A stretch of 64,000 nt of DNA from Orobanche coerulescens (Eukaryota > Streptophyta > Magnoliopsida > Lamiales > Orobanchaceae): NCBI GenBank assembly GCA_033398695.1, contig CM065806.1:37659001-37723000 (forward strand), read 5' to 3'. A program made the translations under genes and the position numbers. Of this stretch, positions 31,900-43,559 are shown one piece after another. The notes under the pieces are model-generated. The model did no database searches and was not told the origin of the DNA. It saw only the letters and a list, made by a program, of their open reading frames with translations. Numbering within the stretch: position 1 is the stretch's first letter; the number at the start of each line of letters is the position of its first letter.

Positions 31900-34020
31900 T
31901 TGAGTTTCTCCTCTAGACTGAGCATATTAATCCTATTTCTTCCTTTATTTCTTTGGCCTTCCTTTCTCATTGTTGAAGTCAATTTGCCTTTGTAGGGTTC
32001 TGTACAAAATGTCTTCTTCTTCAACAGTTGGATCCAGCTTGGTTTGCAGAAATTTTAAAGTGTCATTATTTGCCTTGTTTAGCTTATCTTCTATTATGAA
32101 GAATCTTCTACACCCATCTTGATCTCTGAACTCCATCATCAAATAAGTAAACGAATCTTCTTTCCAGTGTGAGGGATGATTAGTTTCTTAGGCAAACTGT
32201 CCTTAGAGTTCCAGCTTTTCCTGATCTCAGTAATCTTGTTCAAAATCTCTATTTTGGCTGTAGGAGTAAATCCATTGGTTCTTTTCATGTTTGAGTAGAT
32301 TTTGACAAGTGTGTTGTACCATTCATTCACTATCCTATACAAAGGCTATGTTCTATCACTTTCACCCTTATATTCAAAAACCAACCTCTCTGGAAGTCTT
32401 CCTGATGCATTTAGCCCTCTACCTTCATGGATTTCATCCAGGTAGAGATTGAGATCTGAGTACTCTTGGATGTCAGCTTGAAATAACACAGAATCTTTAT
32501 TTGCAGGCTCTTTGATGATTTGAGGAATTGTGGAGAGCCTCACAGGTTTGGATAGACTTTGCTTCCTTGATTTTCCTTTCTTTGCCACCTCTGTAGAGTT
32601 GAAGAATGTAGGGAAAACCAAGTTCTCAAACTCTATAGGCTCCTCCTTGGGTATTACTAGATCTTCAACGAAATTTACTTCAGGTACTGGCATTTCAAGG
32701 GGCTTTGAGGTGTTTTATTCCACCTTCTCATCTTCACTCATTTTTCTTTTGGCTCTGGTTTTGACCCTTGGCTTTTTCTTTGCCACTTTATTGCCTGTGT
32801 TCTTCTTTCTCTTCTTCATATTCTAGTTTCCTTCTCCTTCAACCTCTTTTTCCATTTCATCATCTATCTCATCAATTAGTTCCTCAGCTACCCTAGGTTC
32901 TCTTTCAGAAATACTTTCTTCTGTTTGCACTCCAGGGACAATTGCACCAGATTGCCCTTCTTCTATTAACCTTGCAGTCCCTTTAGCCTTTGCCTCTACA
33001 AAATTTAGATGACTGCCACCAATGTATAGTTCCAGACCATTCCTTTAAATGAAAGCCATCATCCCTCTCCTTGCTGAATCCTTTGATTTCTTGGCTTTGA
33101 TGATCTCATCTCGCAGAAGTTTGTATTTGTCTGGATTTGGCATAGGATAGTCCTCATTATATTTTTGCCATGCTTCTTAACTGGAGATAGAGATTCATGA
33201 GTAGTGACTGACTTGAGCTTATTTACATAGGAAGTCTCTCCTTTGCATTTTGTTCCTTGGAATGTGGTTTCAGGAGTTAGAACCTGCATGATGATGGTGT
33301 TGATATATGGTATAGGCTTCTTGGAAAATTTAGACAACTGTGCCAATCTCTGAGCTATAGAATCAAGTTCCTTGGCTTTCTATCCCTTAGATATAGACAT
33401 CTTCTCCAGTGCCTTTTGATTTTCCACTAGCTGCTTGATAATGGGCTTCTCCTGACTTGATGGTCCTACAGACTCCCCCTCAACTGTGAATGGAATATAT
33501 TCTTGAGTGACTACTTTTTCAGAAGCCACTACATGTTTCTCCCCTTTTTGTTATCATCAAGGGTTTGAACAGATGCAGAAGCTTGAGATAGTTGTTGTAG
33601 GAGTTGACTCTATAGTTTCTGATTTTCCACCATAAGGGCCATCTGAGCTTCCATTTTATCTATTCTAGATGATAGAGCATCTACAGTGTGGGTCAAGGCA
33701 TCATCTTTCCTTAGCCTTTGTTGGAGTTGCCTCATTATTGTAGAAGGGAGTAGCTCATCCAGTTGCCTTTTCTGTTCATCCTTGACATCCTTGATGGCAG
33801 CTTTGATGTCATTTGAATTTTTTTTGGAATGAAGAAGTTGGTATTTATGAAGTTTCAGAGATGCCATGAAGTTTTAAAGTATTTGGCTTTTGATAGGAAC
33901 ATCAGTAAGAGGCTCACTTATGGCTTTCCTATACTGTACCAAAATCTCTTTGTCTGCATCTCTGAAATTCAGATGAGTTGAAAATATCCAATCTGGCAAG
34001 TCACCTGAGTTTGAAGGGCC
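31900..34020 (-). pseudogene. Extra (env-like?) ORF of the minus-strand copia element, fragmented
   Basis: Minus-strand coding sequence is spread over several frames. A Lys/Gln-rich coiled-coil-like piece (33867-33610) contains LSSRIDKMEAQMALMVENQ. Further pieces are at 33346-33059 and 32826-32346 (acidic, then EYSDLNLYLDEIHEGRGLN), 32342-32139 (EWYNTLVKIYSNMKRTNGF) and 32142-31945. It lies between gag and the 3' LTR in the same orientation, with no protease, integrase, RT or RNase H. Its place next to the PPT matches the env-like ORF of SIRE/Maximus-lineage copia elements, but I see no clear membrane segment and cannot confirm homology. Frameshifts and stops make it inactive. A captured host-gene fragment is the alternative. 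Confidence 0.5.
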
Positions 34021-34049
34021 TAAATCTCCTCCTTCAGCCCTGTGTGTTA

Positions 34050-35481
34050 CTTAGCTGTGTCAGTTTAGCAAACTCAGATTTAACATGAGCAAGAGCAGCT
34101 GATTTCTCACTATTTAAAACAGTTAATCTTTTGATCTCAGCTGTATTATTATCATCCTGGTTTTTCAACTTGTCTTCAGCCTGTTTTTCAAATTCAGATT
34201 TGGTTTTAATTAACTCTAGGCTGAGTTTTTCAAAGTTATTTTTCAGTTACCTATACTCATCTTGCAGCTGGGTCTTCTCGGCTGATACAGTCAAGTGTGT
34301 AGATTTTAATTTCTCAAAATCTTTGAGAAGCTGATTGACAGACTCATGTAAGTCCATATCCTGAGATATGTCTGAGCTGTTATTATTTAAAATTGAGGGT
34401 TTAGATGTTACCTCTTCATCAGCTAAATTGTCCATCAGGCAATTATACTCCTCATCATCATCAGAGAAGAATCCACTGCTGGAATCTACTCTCTCTTGGT
34501 TTTCTCCAATGAAAGATTTTCTCTTGTCTTCTTTTCTGCCCACTTCCTTCTTGCCTTCATACTTCTTGAGATTAGGACAGTCAATTTGAATATGTCCTGT
34601 CTTGTGGCAATTGTAGCACTCCACCTTCCAGCTTCCAGCCTTTTGATTTCTCCTGGGATTTTCTTTATAATTCTTCTTATATTTGGAGTAATTCTTCCGG
34701 AAGTTGTTGAATCTCTGCATTATAAACGCCATTTATTCCTCAAAACATAGGGGATTTGGAGGCTTGACTTCAGATAATCTCTTGGCACTATTCCCTTCTC
34801 TGCAGGCTCGGTTGATGATGAACTTGGAAGCTCAAACTCATAAGCCTTTAGGTCAGAGAACATCTATTGGATCTTTATTTTGTTAAGATCCTTGGATTCT
34901 CTCATGGCCACTGCCTTCATATTCCATTCTGGGTTGAGAGATCTTAGAACTTTCAGGGCCATCTCCCTGTTGCCATATGTTTTTCCCAGAGAATTAATTT
35001 CATTAATTATCTCTGTGAATCTTATGTCTACTTGGTCGATAGATTCTCCATTCTTCATCTTGAAGTTGTCACACTTTTGGGTAGTGATTGACAACTTGTT
35101 CTCTTTTATTAGCTCAGCTCCTTCGCACATCACAGCTAGAGTATCCCAAATTTCTTTGGTATTCTTGAAATTATTTATCTTGACCATTGTTGATTTGTCA
35201 AGAGTTTGGTACAACACGTCTCTGGCCCGGTTGTCAAGATTGGCCAGCTTTCTTTCTTCGGTGGTCAGCTCCGTCCTCTTCTTAGAGATCTTCTCTGGCT
35301 TCCCGACTGCTATCTCCTCAGGGGTGTTGTCCTTCTCGAAAATGAAAGGACCATCTTCGATTATGCACCACATGTCGTCGTGAATGGAAGATAAATGTGC
35401 CTGCATCCTTATCTTCGAAAGATCATACTCGTCAACTGAAAAAACAGGTAATCTAGAGTGCATGTGTTGCATGTGTTCCAT
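34050..35481 (-). pseudogene. Copia gag (UBN2-type) with zinc knuckle and coiled-coil tail
   Basis: The first piece (35481-34864, 205 aa) is the copia Gag core: YDLSKIRMQAHLSSIHDD near residue 19, LYQTLDKSTMVKI, IKEIWDTL-like TKEIWDTLAVMCEG, and FTEIINEINSLGKTYG. An in-frame TAG follows. The next piece (34732-34247) holds a CCHC zinc knuckle (CYNCHKTGHIQIDC, about 34577-34618), an acidic stretch (FFSDDDEEYNCLMD) and the start of a Lys/Glu-rich coiled coil that continues to about 34050. The layout resembles the long Gags of the SIRE/Maximus group. It is broken by stops and frameshifts. Confidence 0.85.
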
Positions 35482-35555
35482 TTCTAAAATGAGAGATTAA
35501 AAAATTTAATATATCCTCGATATATGGATTTGGTTCAGAAAAATTGAACCAACCT

Positions 35556-35566
35556 CTCCGATACCA
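35556..35566 (-). other. Copia primer-binding site
   Basis: On the minus strand TGGTATCGGAG lies two bases inside the right LTR end. This is the initiator tRNA-Met type. Confidence 0.75.
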
Positions 35567-35568
35567 AT

Positions 35569-37132
35569 TGTAGGTCACAAGTCGTCCAGGAATAAGTCTA
35601 GGGGGGACTTATTGAAACTCTTTTCCAAAAAATATGAGTTTCTCAGCTGATAGGTACAAATGACTTGAAGTCGTCTGTAGACAGGTATGTGGAAGTCAGC
35701 TGATGATGAAAGCAAATAACTAAACAATGGAACAGTTAAGTATGTATGCAGCACGTAAGTATGATGATGAAAGCAGTAAAACACGCAAGCAGTTATAGTG
35801 GTCTCAGAGGTGGGGTAATCCTCTACTAATCCACTTTTCTCCAAACCAGTTGGAGATGAATCCACTATAATTCTCAACCAGTGATAAATATTACAGTAAT
35901 TCTACTTAGCTACAACAACTTCCAATCAGTGGAAATCCTGTCGTTACAACTCCTTCCGACTGCCTAGCACCTCTTGATCTTTAAATCATTGGATGCCTAT
36001 CAGTCACGCACACTTCAACTAGTGAAGTACTCCGAACTTAGGTTTTAAGACATGAGTAGTTGTCTTCTCCAACTAAGAGCTTTCTTAGTATATGAACTGT
36101 GATCTCTTGCTCTTTACGATGCTATAGTTCGCTTGATTGCTTTGATTGCTTTAATTGCTTGAGAGTGTTGTTCGCATCGTACTTTGCTCAAATCAAATCT
36201 TCAGGTATTTATAGATGTAGATCCTTGAGATTCCTTCATAGCCGTTGCATTTCCTGTAACAAATCCGTCCGTTGGAGAAATAGACTTCTTTGTTTTTCTT
36301 TCCGAACGTTGCAAGGCTGGATTCCCTTATTTTAATCTATTTCTGACCATTGTGAAGACTTTCACATTGAGGCGCCGAAACTTTAGATTATAATATGATT
36401 AAAGTCTTCAGTGGTGGGTCTGGATGAATATTTAATTCATTTGCTTTCCGAGAATCTCTCAAGTCTGTCCCTTATCGCCCGCATGTGACTTTCCATGATT
36501 ATTGACTTTTCAACGCATGCTGACATGGATTGGATTACTTGGCTGATCACTTATCTGATCTCGTACAATCATCCTTATCTGATGTCGGACTTCTCTGATG
36601 TAACTTATATGAGATGAAGTTCTCTGTCCTGACTGATATTATCTGATCTGATGGTCAAACTTCAGTTGACTTGACTCCGTCTAGTCACTTGACTGCAGTT
36701 TGGTTCTCTGATAATTATTTTGACCAGGACTTCTCTGATAAATCTCTTTCTTCAAAACGTTGTCTGATGATAAGTCGTCTGTGGTCAACCTTCTCTGATC
36801 AGTTGAGTTGACTAGGACTTCTCTGATATGAACTTATCTGAGATTTATACTTAGCCGATTTTTAAGCCTAACTTACATGGCCTATAGAAGATACTCATTT
36901 GGTTCTTTTTTACATTTTTCCAAGTATTCAACTATACTCAATTTGGCCTACAGAAGATACTCATTTGGTTCTTCTTTACATTTTGCCAAGTATTCAACTA
37001 TACTTAATTTGTCCTATAGAAGATACTCATTTGGTTCTTATTTACATTTTGCCAAGTACTTAAAAACATACATTTGAATAAACAAACAGATACAGGGATG
37101 ACATCATCAAAATCTAATAAGTATTCCTAACA
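35569..37132 (-). repeat. Copia-type LTR (right, 5'), 1564 bp
   Basis: On the minus strand it runs from TGTTAGGAATACTTATT (ending at 37132) to GTGACCTACA (35569) and is followed by the PBS. It is rich in CTTCTCTGAT/ATCTGAT repeats (36560-36850). It holds a 66-bp triplication at its 5' end. It lacks a matching partner at the left end of the element. Confidence 0.75.
36877..37072. repeat. 66-bp tandem triplication in the copia LTR
   Basis: Three copies of TAGAAGATACTCATTTGGTT...CATTTT(T/G)CCAAGTA begin near 36877, 36943 and 37009. The periodic 22-residue open frame is a by-product of the 66-bp period. Confidence 0.9.
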
Positions 37133-37800
37133 CAAACATATTTCTTCAAGCATTCTGCCAATCCTGAGAGAAGAAATATACAAGTGCTCAACCTTGAACA
37201 ACACACTATTAGCCCAAGCTCAAGAAAGTCAAGCTGTTGTTCAACCCGTGATCTTACATTTAAAGAAAACCATCATCCCTGTGCGGACTGAAAAAGCCTT
37301 GCTTTTCCTGAACTGTGTGTAACGGATCTGCATTGAAGAGATGAAGCTTCGAAACTGTGTGTGAAGAAGCTAGTCAAGTGAAAGCTTTGACCAATCTGTG
37401 TGAATGGTTGAAAGCGACAATCTTTGTATCAATCTATGTGAACGATACAAGGATTGGTTTGATTATAGACACGTAGTTTTGTACGTAGTGTTTATAATAA
37501 ACATTTTCACTCCTGTGTGGAGGACCAGTGGACATAGAGGGGTTTACCTCGAACCACTTTAAATATCATGTCATTTACCTTCTGCAACTTACTGTTTTCA
37601 TTACTGTGATTATTTTACAAGTATACATTGCATACCCTGTACGCACCAAGCAAACAGGAGAAAACCTAGTTGCTGTATTTACAGCAACTTACCTTAACAG
37701 ACTTCTGCTACGCACTCTTATTTGAAAATCGTACAGCTTGTTGCTTAAACCACTTCCCAAGCTGTATTCTGTATACTTACTGGCCAAGAAGTGATATCGT
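37133..37800 (+). repeat. Probable 5' LTR/leader remnant of the plus-strand copia element
   Basis: This is non-coding sequence directly upstream of a copia gag, with the look of a copia LTR (repeated CTGTGTGTGAA, GTGTGAATGG, then AT-rich). It is truncated on the left by the minus-strand LTR ending at 37132. No clear TG...CA end or PBS was identified, so the boundary is approximate. Confidence 0.45.
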
Positions 37801-37801
37801 A

Positions 37802-39640
37802 ATGGTTGATTCTAAAAAGAATCAGTCGTATTTTCAACCGAATCAGATCCCAAAATCACTTATTTTTGAAAACTTCTTTATCTTTCCTAATCTTAGACAT
37901 TGATTCCTCACTGATTAATAAGGTACCAATATTTTCTATTAACTAGTTTGATAACTGGAGAATTAGGATGGAGGCTCATCTTGCCACCATGCATGAAGAG
38001 ATGATTTGTGTCATCCAAGAAGGGCCCATAAAAATCATAAAGGTGAATACAGCCGCAAGGATTGAAGGCCAAGCTCATGCCAAGATACTCGAGAAAGAGC
38101 GCGAACAATGGACCACAGATGATCGAAAACGCGCCAACCTCGACAATGTTGCTAAGAACGCGCTATTTGTCACTCTTGACAAAAGCACATTCTTGAAGGT
38201 AAAAAACTGTAAGACAGCCAAAGAAATCTGGGAAAAACTCAAGATGATTTGTGAGGGAACTGAGCTCTCAAAAGAAAACATGATTTCATAACTAACTCAG
38301 CAATTCGAATCTTTTGAAATGAAACCAACTGAAACTCTTGAGGAACTTGAACTCAGATTCACTGGCATTGTCGGTGAACTTGATGCGTTGGGCAAAATTT
38401 ATACCCAAAAGAAGAAGAACTTAAAATTTTTCAGATCTCTCCATGCCCAATGGGACATTAAAACAACAGCTATGCGCGTGTCATGTAATCTTAATGACAT
38501 ATCTACTTTTGACCTCTTCTCTGACCTCAAAACATTTGAGTATGATATTGACAGGAGAGAGAAAGCCGAAGAATCACCTGCGAGGACTACAGCGCTAGCC
38601 GCTGTATCCAACAGAAGACATAGCATGCCCAACACATCAAATTCTGCCCACAAGAATGCTGACAGCGATGACGATATCCTGTCACAAGCTGAGATGGTGC
38701 TCCTCATGCATAAATTCAAGAAATTCATCAAACAGTTTGGAAAGACTCCCTACAGGCCCAATCCTGTTCACAAGGTAAGTACCGAATCTTCCTCCGGTGA
38801 TACTAACCTGTGTTACCATTTCAGGAAACCAGGACATTATGCAAATAAATGTCCTCACCCTAAAGTTCAAAAGTTGCCGGAAGCCGAGCAACAAGAAAAA
38901 GATGAAAGAGACGTGCTTGGAAAAACAAGCTCAAGGCCCTGATTGGCGAATCAAAAGCCTCCCACACACCAACAAAGTCCGAAGAATGTCTTCAGGCAGT
39001 CACTGACAGTGACTCGTCAGATGATGAATTTGAAGATAAAGCCTATATGTGCTTTATGGCCAAAGACATACCGGAAGACGAAGATAGCGATGATGAGGTA
39101 AGCTCAACCTCAAATACTCATGTAAATGCATCTCATACCTTTGAAAATAATAATGAATGAATTTAAAAACATTCAAAAGAACCATGAGACATTGAAAATT
39201 GAAAACATACAGCTCCAAGTTTCTAACTTAGAACTGAGGGAAGAAAACGATTTGCAGAAAGTAAATTACGAAAATATGTCTGTCGATTGTGAAAACAGCA
39301 AAGTTGATCATGAAAAACTCATGGAGAGCAATCACCAAATTGCTCACGAACTGAATGAGGCTAAGTATCACAGTGAAAGCAAGACAAATGATTCCGTTCT
39401 GCTGCAAGCCAAAATAAAAACTCTCGAAAAACGAGAAGGAGAACTTGAGACCATCTTGAAATCATTCGAGAAATCATCTAAAAGGATGGAAGAAATTCTA
39501 AGCACTGGGCAACATGCTCATGATAAAAGTGGCTTAGGATACAACTCATTCTCTAATAAAGGGAAAACCAGTACTCTGTTCGTCAGGAGTGTGGAACCCA
39601 TTCCTGTATTAGAAGAAATCCCGAGTCCTGTGTAGGTACC
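37802..39640 (+). pseudogene. Copia gag of the plus-strand element, degenerate
   Basis: A likely start at 37802 (MVDSKKNQSYF) breaks at 37903. The core resumes in another frame with DNWRIRMEAHLATMHEEM (about 37950-37998) and is clearly homologous to the minus-strand Gag at 34-35.5 kb. An in-frame TAA interrupts it at 38289-38291. The next piece (38319-38942) has a CCHC-like knuckle (CYHFRKPGHYANKC; the second Cys position is Phe-Arg shifted, so zinc binding is doubtful), then frameshifts into an acidic DSDSSDDEFEDKAYMCF segment. A Glu/Lys-rich coiled coil follows (39126-39635). Confidence 0.85.
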
Positions 39641-40189
39641 TGCTGCACCACGAACAGCAAAGGCTTCCATTCCGCCACCACATTCATATCACAGACATTG
39701 GAATCCTCAGGCATTCAGACCTATAAGGCATAACCAACAACATGCTCCCCGATCATATCAAAAGCGACAGCAGCCATTCAGAAAGAAGGTTGTACCCAAA
39801 TATCAAAGGCCCGTACAGCAGTACTTTCAACAGTACAACGCGCCTAGATATTGGATATAGGAGCCTCGTTATCCATCACGAAAGCAGGTTGCCGACAGTA
39901 TCAGCAACAGCTTTGGGAATCTAACTGGAGACCCAGAAGGCAAGCTGTAAGGCCGAAGAAAATGGCTCCACCTCCAAGACGGCATTCGTACTGGATTAAT
40001 AATAATAACCCTGAATTTTTCATGTATAATAATTATGAAGGTTACAACGACTACGTGCCTGCCCTACGTAGACACCGCATGAACAGACCTAAAGTAGCCT
40101 ACAACAAGCCAATTGCTGTCAGGCAAATCTGGGTACCTAAAGGCGCTAACATCCATGGACCCAACATTTAAAGGGGACCTAAATCTACT

Positions 40190-40935
40190 TAATTTCTCTG
40201 CCTACAGGACATCTTAGAGAAGGACATCTCGTACTTCGACTGCGGATGTTCTCAGCACATGACAGGAGATAAAAGCAAGCTGTCAGATTACGTAGAAGGT
40301 CGCAGTCCAAAAGTACGCTTCGGTGATAAATCAAAAGGAAGGACAAGAGGGAAGGGAACCCTGCTTGTAGGAAAATTCAAAGTCACCGATGTAGCTTATG
40401 TTGAAGACTTACAGTATAATCTACTTAGTATTAGCCAGTTCTGTGACAAACAGTTCTCGGTGAAATTCTATATAGATTACTGTAGAGTCAAGAAAATCCT
40501 GACCAAAGAAGTTGTGCTCACAGGAAGCAGATCAGGTAATATGTATATTGCTGACTGGATGCCTACGAACTCCACAATTCCTTATTTTGTTGCCAAAGGC
40601 ACTGCAGATCTAAGCTGGCTATGGCACAAGAGGATGTCTCACGTCAACTTCAAGACGATCAACAAGCTCGCTAGACAGGAAATGGTCAGAGGTTTGCCCA
40701 ATGTGTCATTCCAAAAAGACAGCGTCTGTGGACCCTGTCAGAAAGGCAAGCAAATCAAGACCACCCTGAAAAGCAAATCCTACCTTTCTACTCACAAAGT
40801 TCTAGAAATGCTACACATGGATCTCTACGGTCCTGTAGATCTGGTAAGTTTGGGAGGTAAGAAATATTGTCTCGTTATTATTGATGATTATTCCAGGTAT
40901 GCTTGGACAATCTTCCTAAGCAAGAAGAAGGAAAC
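40190..40935 (+). pseudogene. Copia pol start: protease, pre-integrase zinc finger, integrase beginning
   Basis: The protease motif appears as YFDCGCSQHMTG (about 40237-40272), where the usual D-S-G reads D-C-G, so the active-site Ser is replaced by Cys. The GAG-pre-integrase HHCC finger follows (LWHKRMSHVN, then CGPCQKGK). The integrase core begins with the first catalytic Asp region (LHMDLYGPVD, VIIDDYSRYAW). The frame is cut at 40935 by element A's LTR, so RT and RNase H are displaced beyond the window. The final ORF residues after KKET are LTR sequence. Confidence 0.88.
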
Positions 40936-41193
40936 TGTAACACCCCCAATCCGCTCAGGGATATTACACGCCGTAGAACCTTTCCTCAAGGATCTACCAG
41001 GATAGTAACAACATGAAATATATCGACAATGCCTTTAAGGCTAAAATGACTCAGTAGACCGATTTGGTCTTTCAATAAATACATACAACTCAATTCCAAA
41101 CACATACCCACGCAGGGGTCAAAATACAATAAACTCCCGTACAATGGGGAAAAGATACTGCAGCGGAAAAAGAAAATACAACTAAACCAAAAC
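40936..41193 (-). repeat. Element A left (3') LTR, outer piece
   Basis: It matches 56051-56309 with a few changes and ends in AAAAC, the target duplicated by element B. Confidence 0.9.
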
Positions 41194-41337
41194 TTTAATA
41201 CCCGAGATTTCTGATATGTATTTGGAATTTGTGATATTGTAATCGTTGTACTTGATCTGAGTATAATTCTCCGTATTTCATAATCCGATGTTGTCGATCG
41301 TATGATTTCATGTATGTGATTTAAAGATTGTAATTCT

Positions 41338-41641
41338 GCGCATGTAGCGCACGCTATCGGCTATATGTAGCGTACGCTAACATGGACTCAATAGCGCACG
41401 CTACAAAGGATTGTTAGCGCACGCTATGCGTGGTCAATTTGATTGAGACGTGCGGTAGGTGAGATCCGGCCGGGGGACCCCTGTCGGATCGTGTCGGGAT
41501 GAACCTGGACGGCTTTCGGGAAAAGCCAAGTCAACGTCTTAGCGCACGCTACAGGTATATGCGTAGCGCACTCTAAGTGCTGAATACAGTTAAATCAGTG
41601 AGCCGTTAGCGCACGCTACGAGCAGGGACTAGCGCGCGTTA
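41338..41641. promoter_or_regulatory. Cluster of TAGCGCACGCTA palindromes, element B 5' LTR
   Basis: About eight copies are seen (near 41346, 41366, 41391, 41414, 41540, 41562, 41607, 41630), ending ~12 bp before the TATA box. The motif is the inverse complement of element D's TAGCGTGCGCTA although the surrounding LTRs differ. The 3' LTR copy is at 48585-48890. Confidence 0.8.
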
Positions 41642-42319
41642 ATAGCCATTTCTTATAAATAGGACATCATCCTATTCGTGATTTCAGTTCTTTCTTCTCC
41701 CATTACCCGAATTCTTACACTTAGAACATAACTTCCTTCATCCTAAACACTTCATATCAACACCCTAGCTCGTGATTGAAGATCGTACATCGTTGGAGAT
41801 TGGTGTTCAAGCCTTCGGTGTTGGATTGCTTCGATTTCCTCCGTGTTCTTCATTACTTTGAGGTAGGTGATTCTTCACCGATGTTAGTAATGTTCTTAAG
41901 GACGTCTGATCATGTTTTGATAGCCAGTTATTTCGTTATAATCAGTCATCACATGTTAGAAGGATACTTTTGACGTATCGGCACTATTTATCGTATGAAC
42001 CTTTGAACCATATTAGTATATGGACTCCTTAGCATTTTCAAATCGAATTATGATCAGTAAACGGATATTACCCAGTTGTTACGTTTTATACTTTGGAATC
42101 ATGTGTTTTGGAACGTAGGACGAATGGAACTTGGAATATTTTCTTGAAGATCGAAGATGAATTATGATGTTGAAATGATTATCCGTATATTTGTATCTCG
42201 TAATCATAGAACTTCTACAAACCTTATTAGCATGATATGCTCGAGGATGACTTCTATTATCACCGTAGAATTTATGAGTTCATCACCTTTTCAACCCAGT
42301 TTTCTGTTAGCAGTATTCT

Positions 42320-42525
42320 GCCATGCAAGGTTAGCGCACGCTAACATACGTTAGTTAACGTGCGCTATCGGGATTAGTTAACGCACGATACGTACGTAAC
42401 GTACGTTATGTATCAGCCGATTCAAACTGTCAGTCCGTGGCTAGCACACGCTAGTCTTATACGATAGCGTACGCTAACAGGCAGGCTTAGCGCACGTTAC
42501 GTAGGATACGTAGCGCATGCTAAAC
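42320..42525. promoter_or_regulatory. Second palindrome cluster of element B LTR, mixed motifs
   Basis: It contains TTAGCGCACGCTAA-type units and, at about 42388-42412, the ACGTACGTAACGTACGTTA-type unit otherwise typical of element E. The 3' LTR copy is at 49575-49775. It lies downstream of the TATA box in the predicted leader. Confidence 0.7.
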
Positions 42526-42892
42526 AGTCCAGGCAGATTGTTCATTTTGAACTTTTGGGCCGTAGAACGAATTGTTAGGCCATCGTTCGACTTGAGATGA
42601 TTTGTATATCATTCCTTTTGTTAAGGTTCGAGCTTGTTACGTTGATCGAAGGAGGCGGCCTTCGAGTGTGTTGGGATCATCGAAGTGTTTCGTTCTTGCC
42701 ATTTTCGAGGCAAGTATCATATGTCGAGTTCGATTTATATTGAAATTTGATCATGCTTGTGGTTTTGTTCATATTGTGGAATATGAGATGTATTTCTGAA
42801 AATTCTCGTGATATTCGTTGTTATTTGTTCGTATTGATGAACATATTGAAATGCATATGTGTATGCATGGTTGATTGATTTATGGTATAAAT

Positions 42893-43076
42893 GATCCGAG
42901 GGGATCATGAGGATCTATGCTGAGGGCGCTAGATCGAATGTCCACCATGCGTTGGTCCGACGGGATCATCATGGGGATCTATGCTGAGGGCGCTGGATCG
43001 TTGGACGGGTTTTCCACCATGCGTTGGTCCGACGGGATCATCATGGGGATCTATACCAAGGGCGCTGGATCGCTGG
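42893..43076. repeat. Tandem repeat (61/72-bp spacing, 2.7 copies) in element B LTR
   Basis: GGATCTATGCTGAGGGCGCT with TCCACCATGCGTTGGTCCGA is repeated, starting near 42893, 42950 and 43024. The same repeat is at 50139-50322 in the 3' LTR. Confidence 0.9.
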
Positions 43077-43559
43077 ATTACCCTGTATTGTGTTGATGGA
43101 ATCGTGAGGATTCGCATCGTTGGATTCCAGTGGCGGAAGTCCATTTTGCATGTTTTATGATGCATTGATGATTTATTGTATGATGATACTTGTACTAGCA
43201 TTGTTTTGCTAACCCCTTCGGGGGTGGACATTGTTTTGATGTTCAGGTAGCCTAGGAGCGGGGAGGCAACCACAGTACCGACAGGACGATGAAATGGCTC
43301 AGTGATGTGCTTGATGTTATTGTTGTTGTGATTTGTCTTCTTGGTTCATTTAGTACTCGAGTACGTCTGTTTTAATAAGGTCATTTCGATATGGTTGTAT
43401 AAGTTAACTCATTTGATCGGTTGAATCAAATCTGTATTTGAACTTCAGTTGTTCGATTGGATTATTTTTACACTTCTTTTAAAATTAGCCTTGTAAATCC
43501 TTATCTAAAGGGTTTACGGCGCTGTAATTATTCCGAATATCTCGGGGTGTTACAGAATA

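Larger units (their letters stand above)
41194..43554 (+). repeat. Element B 5' LTR (2361 bp)
   Basis: In order it holds palindrome cluster 1 (41338-41641), TATA TTATAAATAGG (41653-41663), GT donor TTTGAG|GTAGGT (41863), palindrome cluster 2 (42320-42525), TTCGAG|GCAAGTATC (GC at 42710-42711), tandem repeats (42893-43076), CTAAC (43209-43213), acceptor TTCAG (43246) and the terminal inverted repeat GTAATTATTCC...GGGGTGTTACA. Confidence 0.95.

Noticed and set aside
36877..37077. 66-aa repeat protein (three near-identical 22-residue units)
   Set aside because: Consequence of a 66-bp (22-codon) tandem triplication in a copia LTR. No start context or neighbours support translation.
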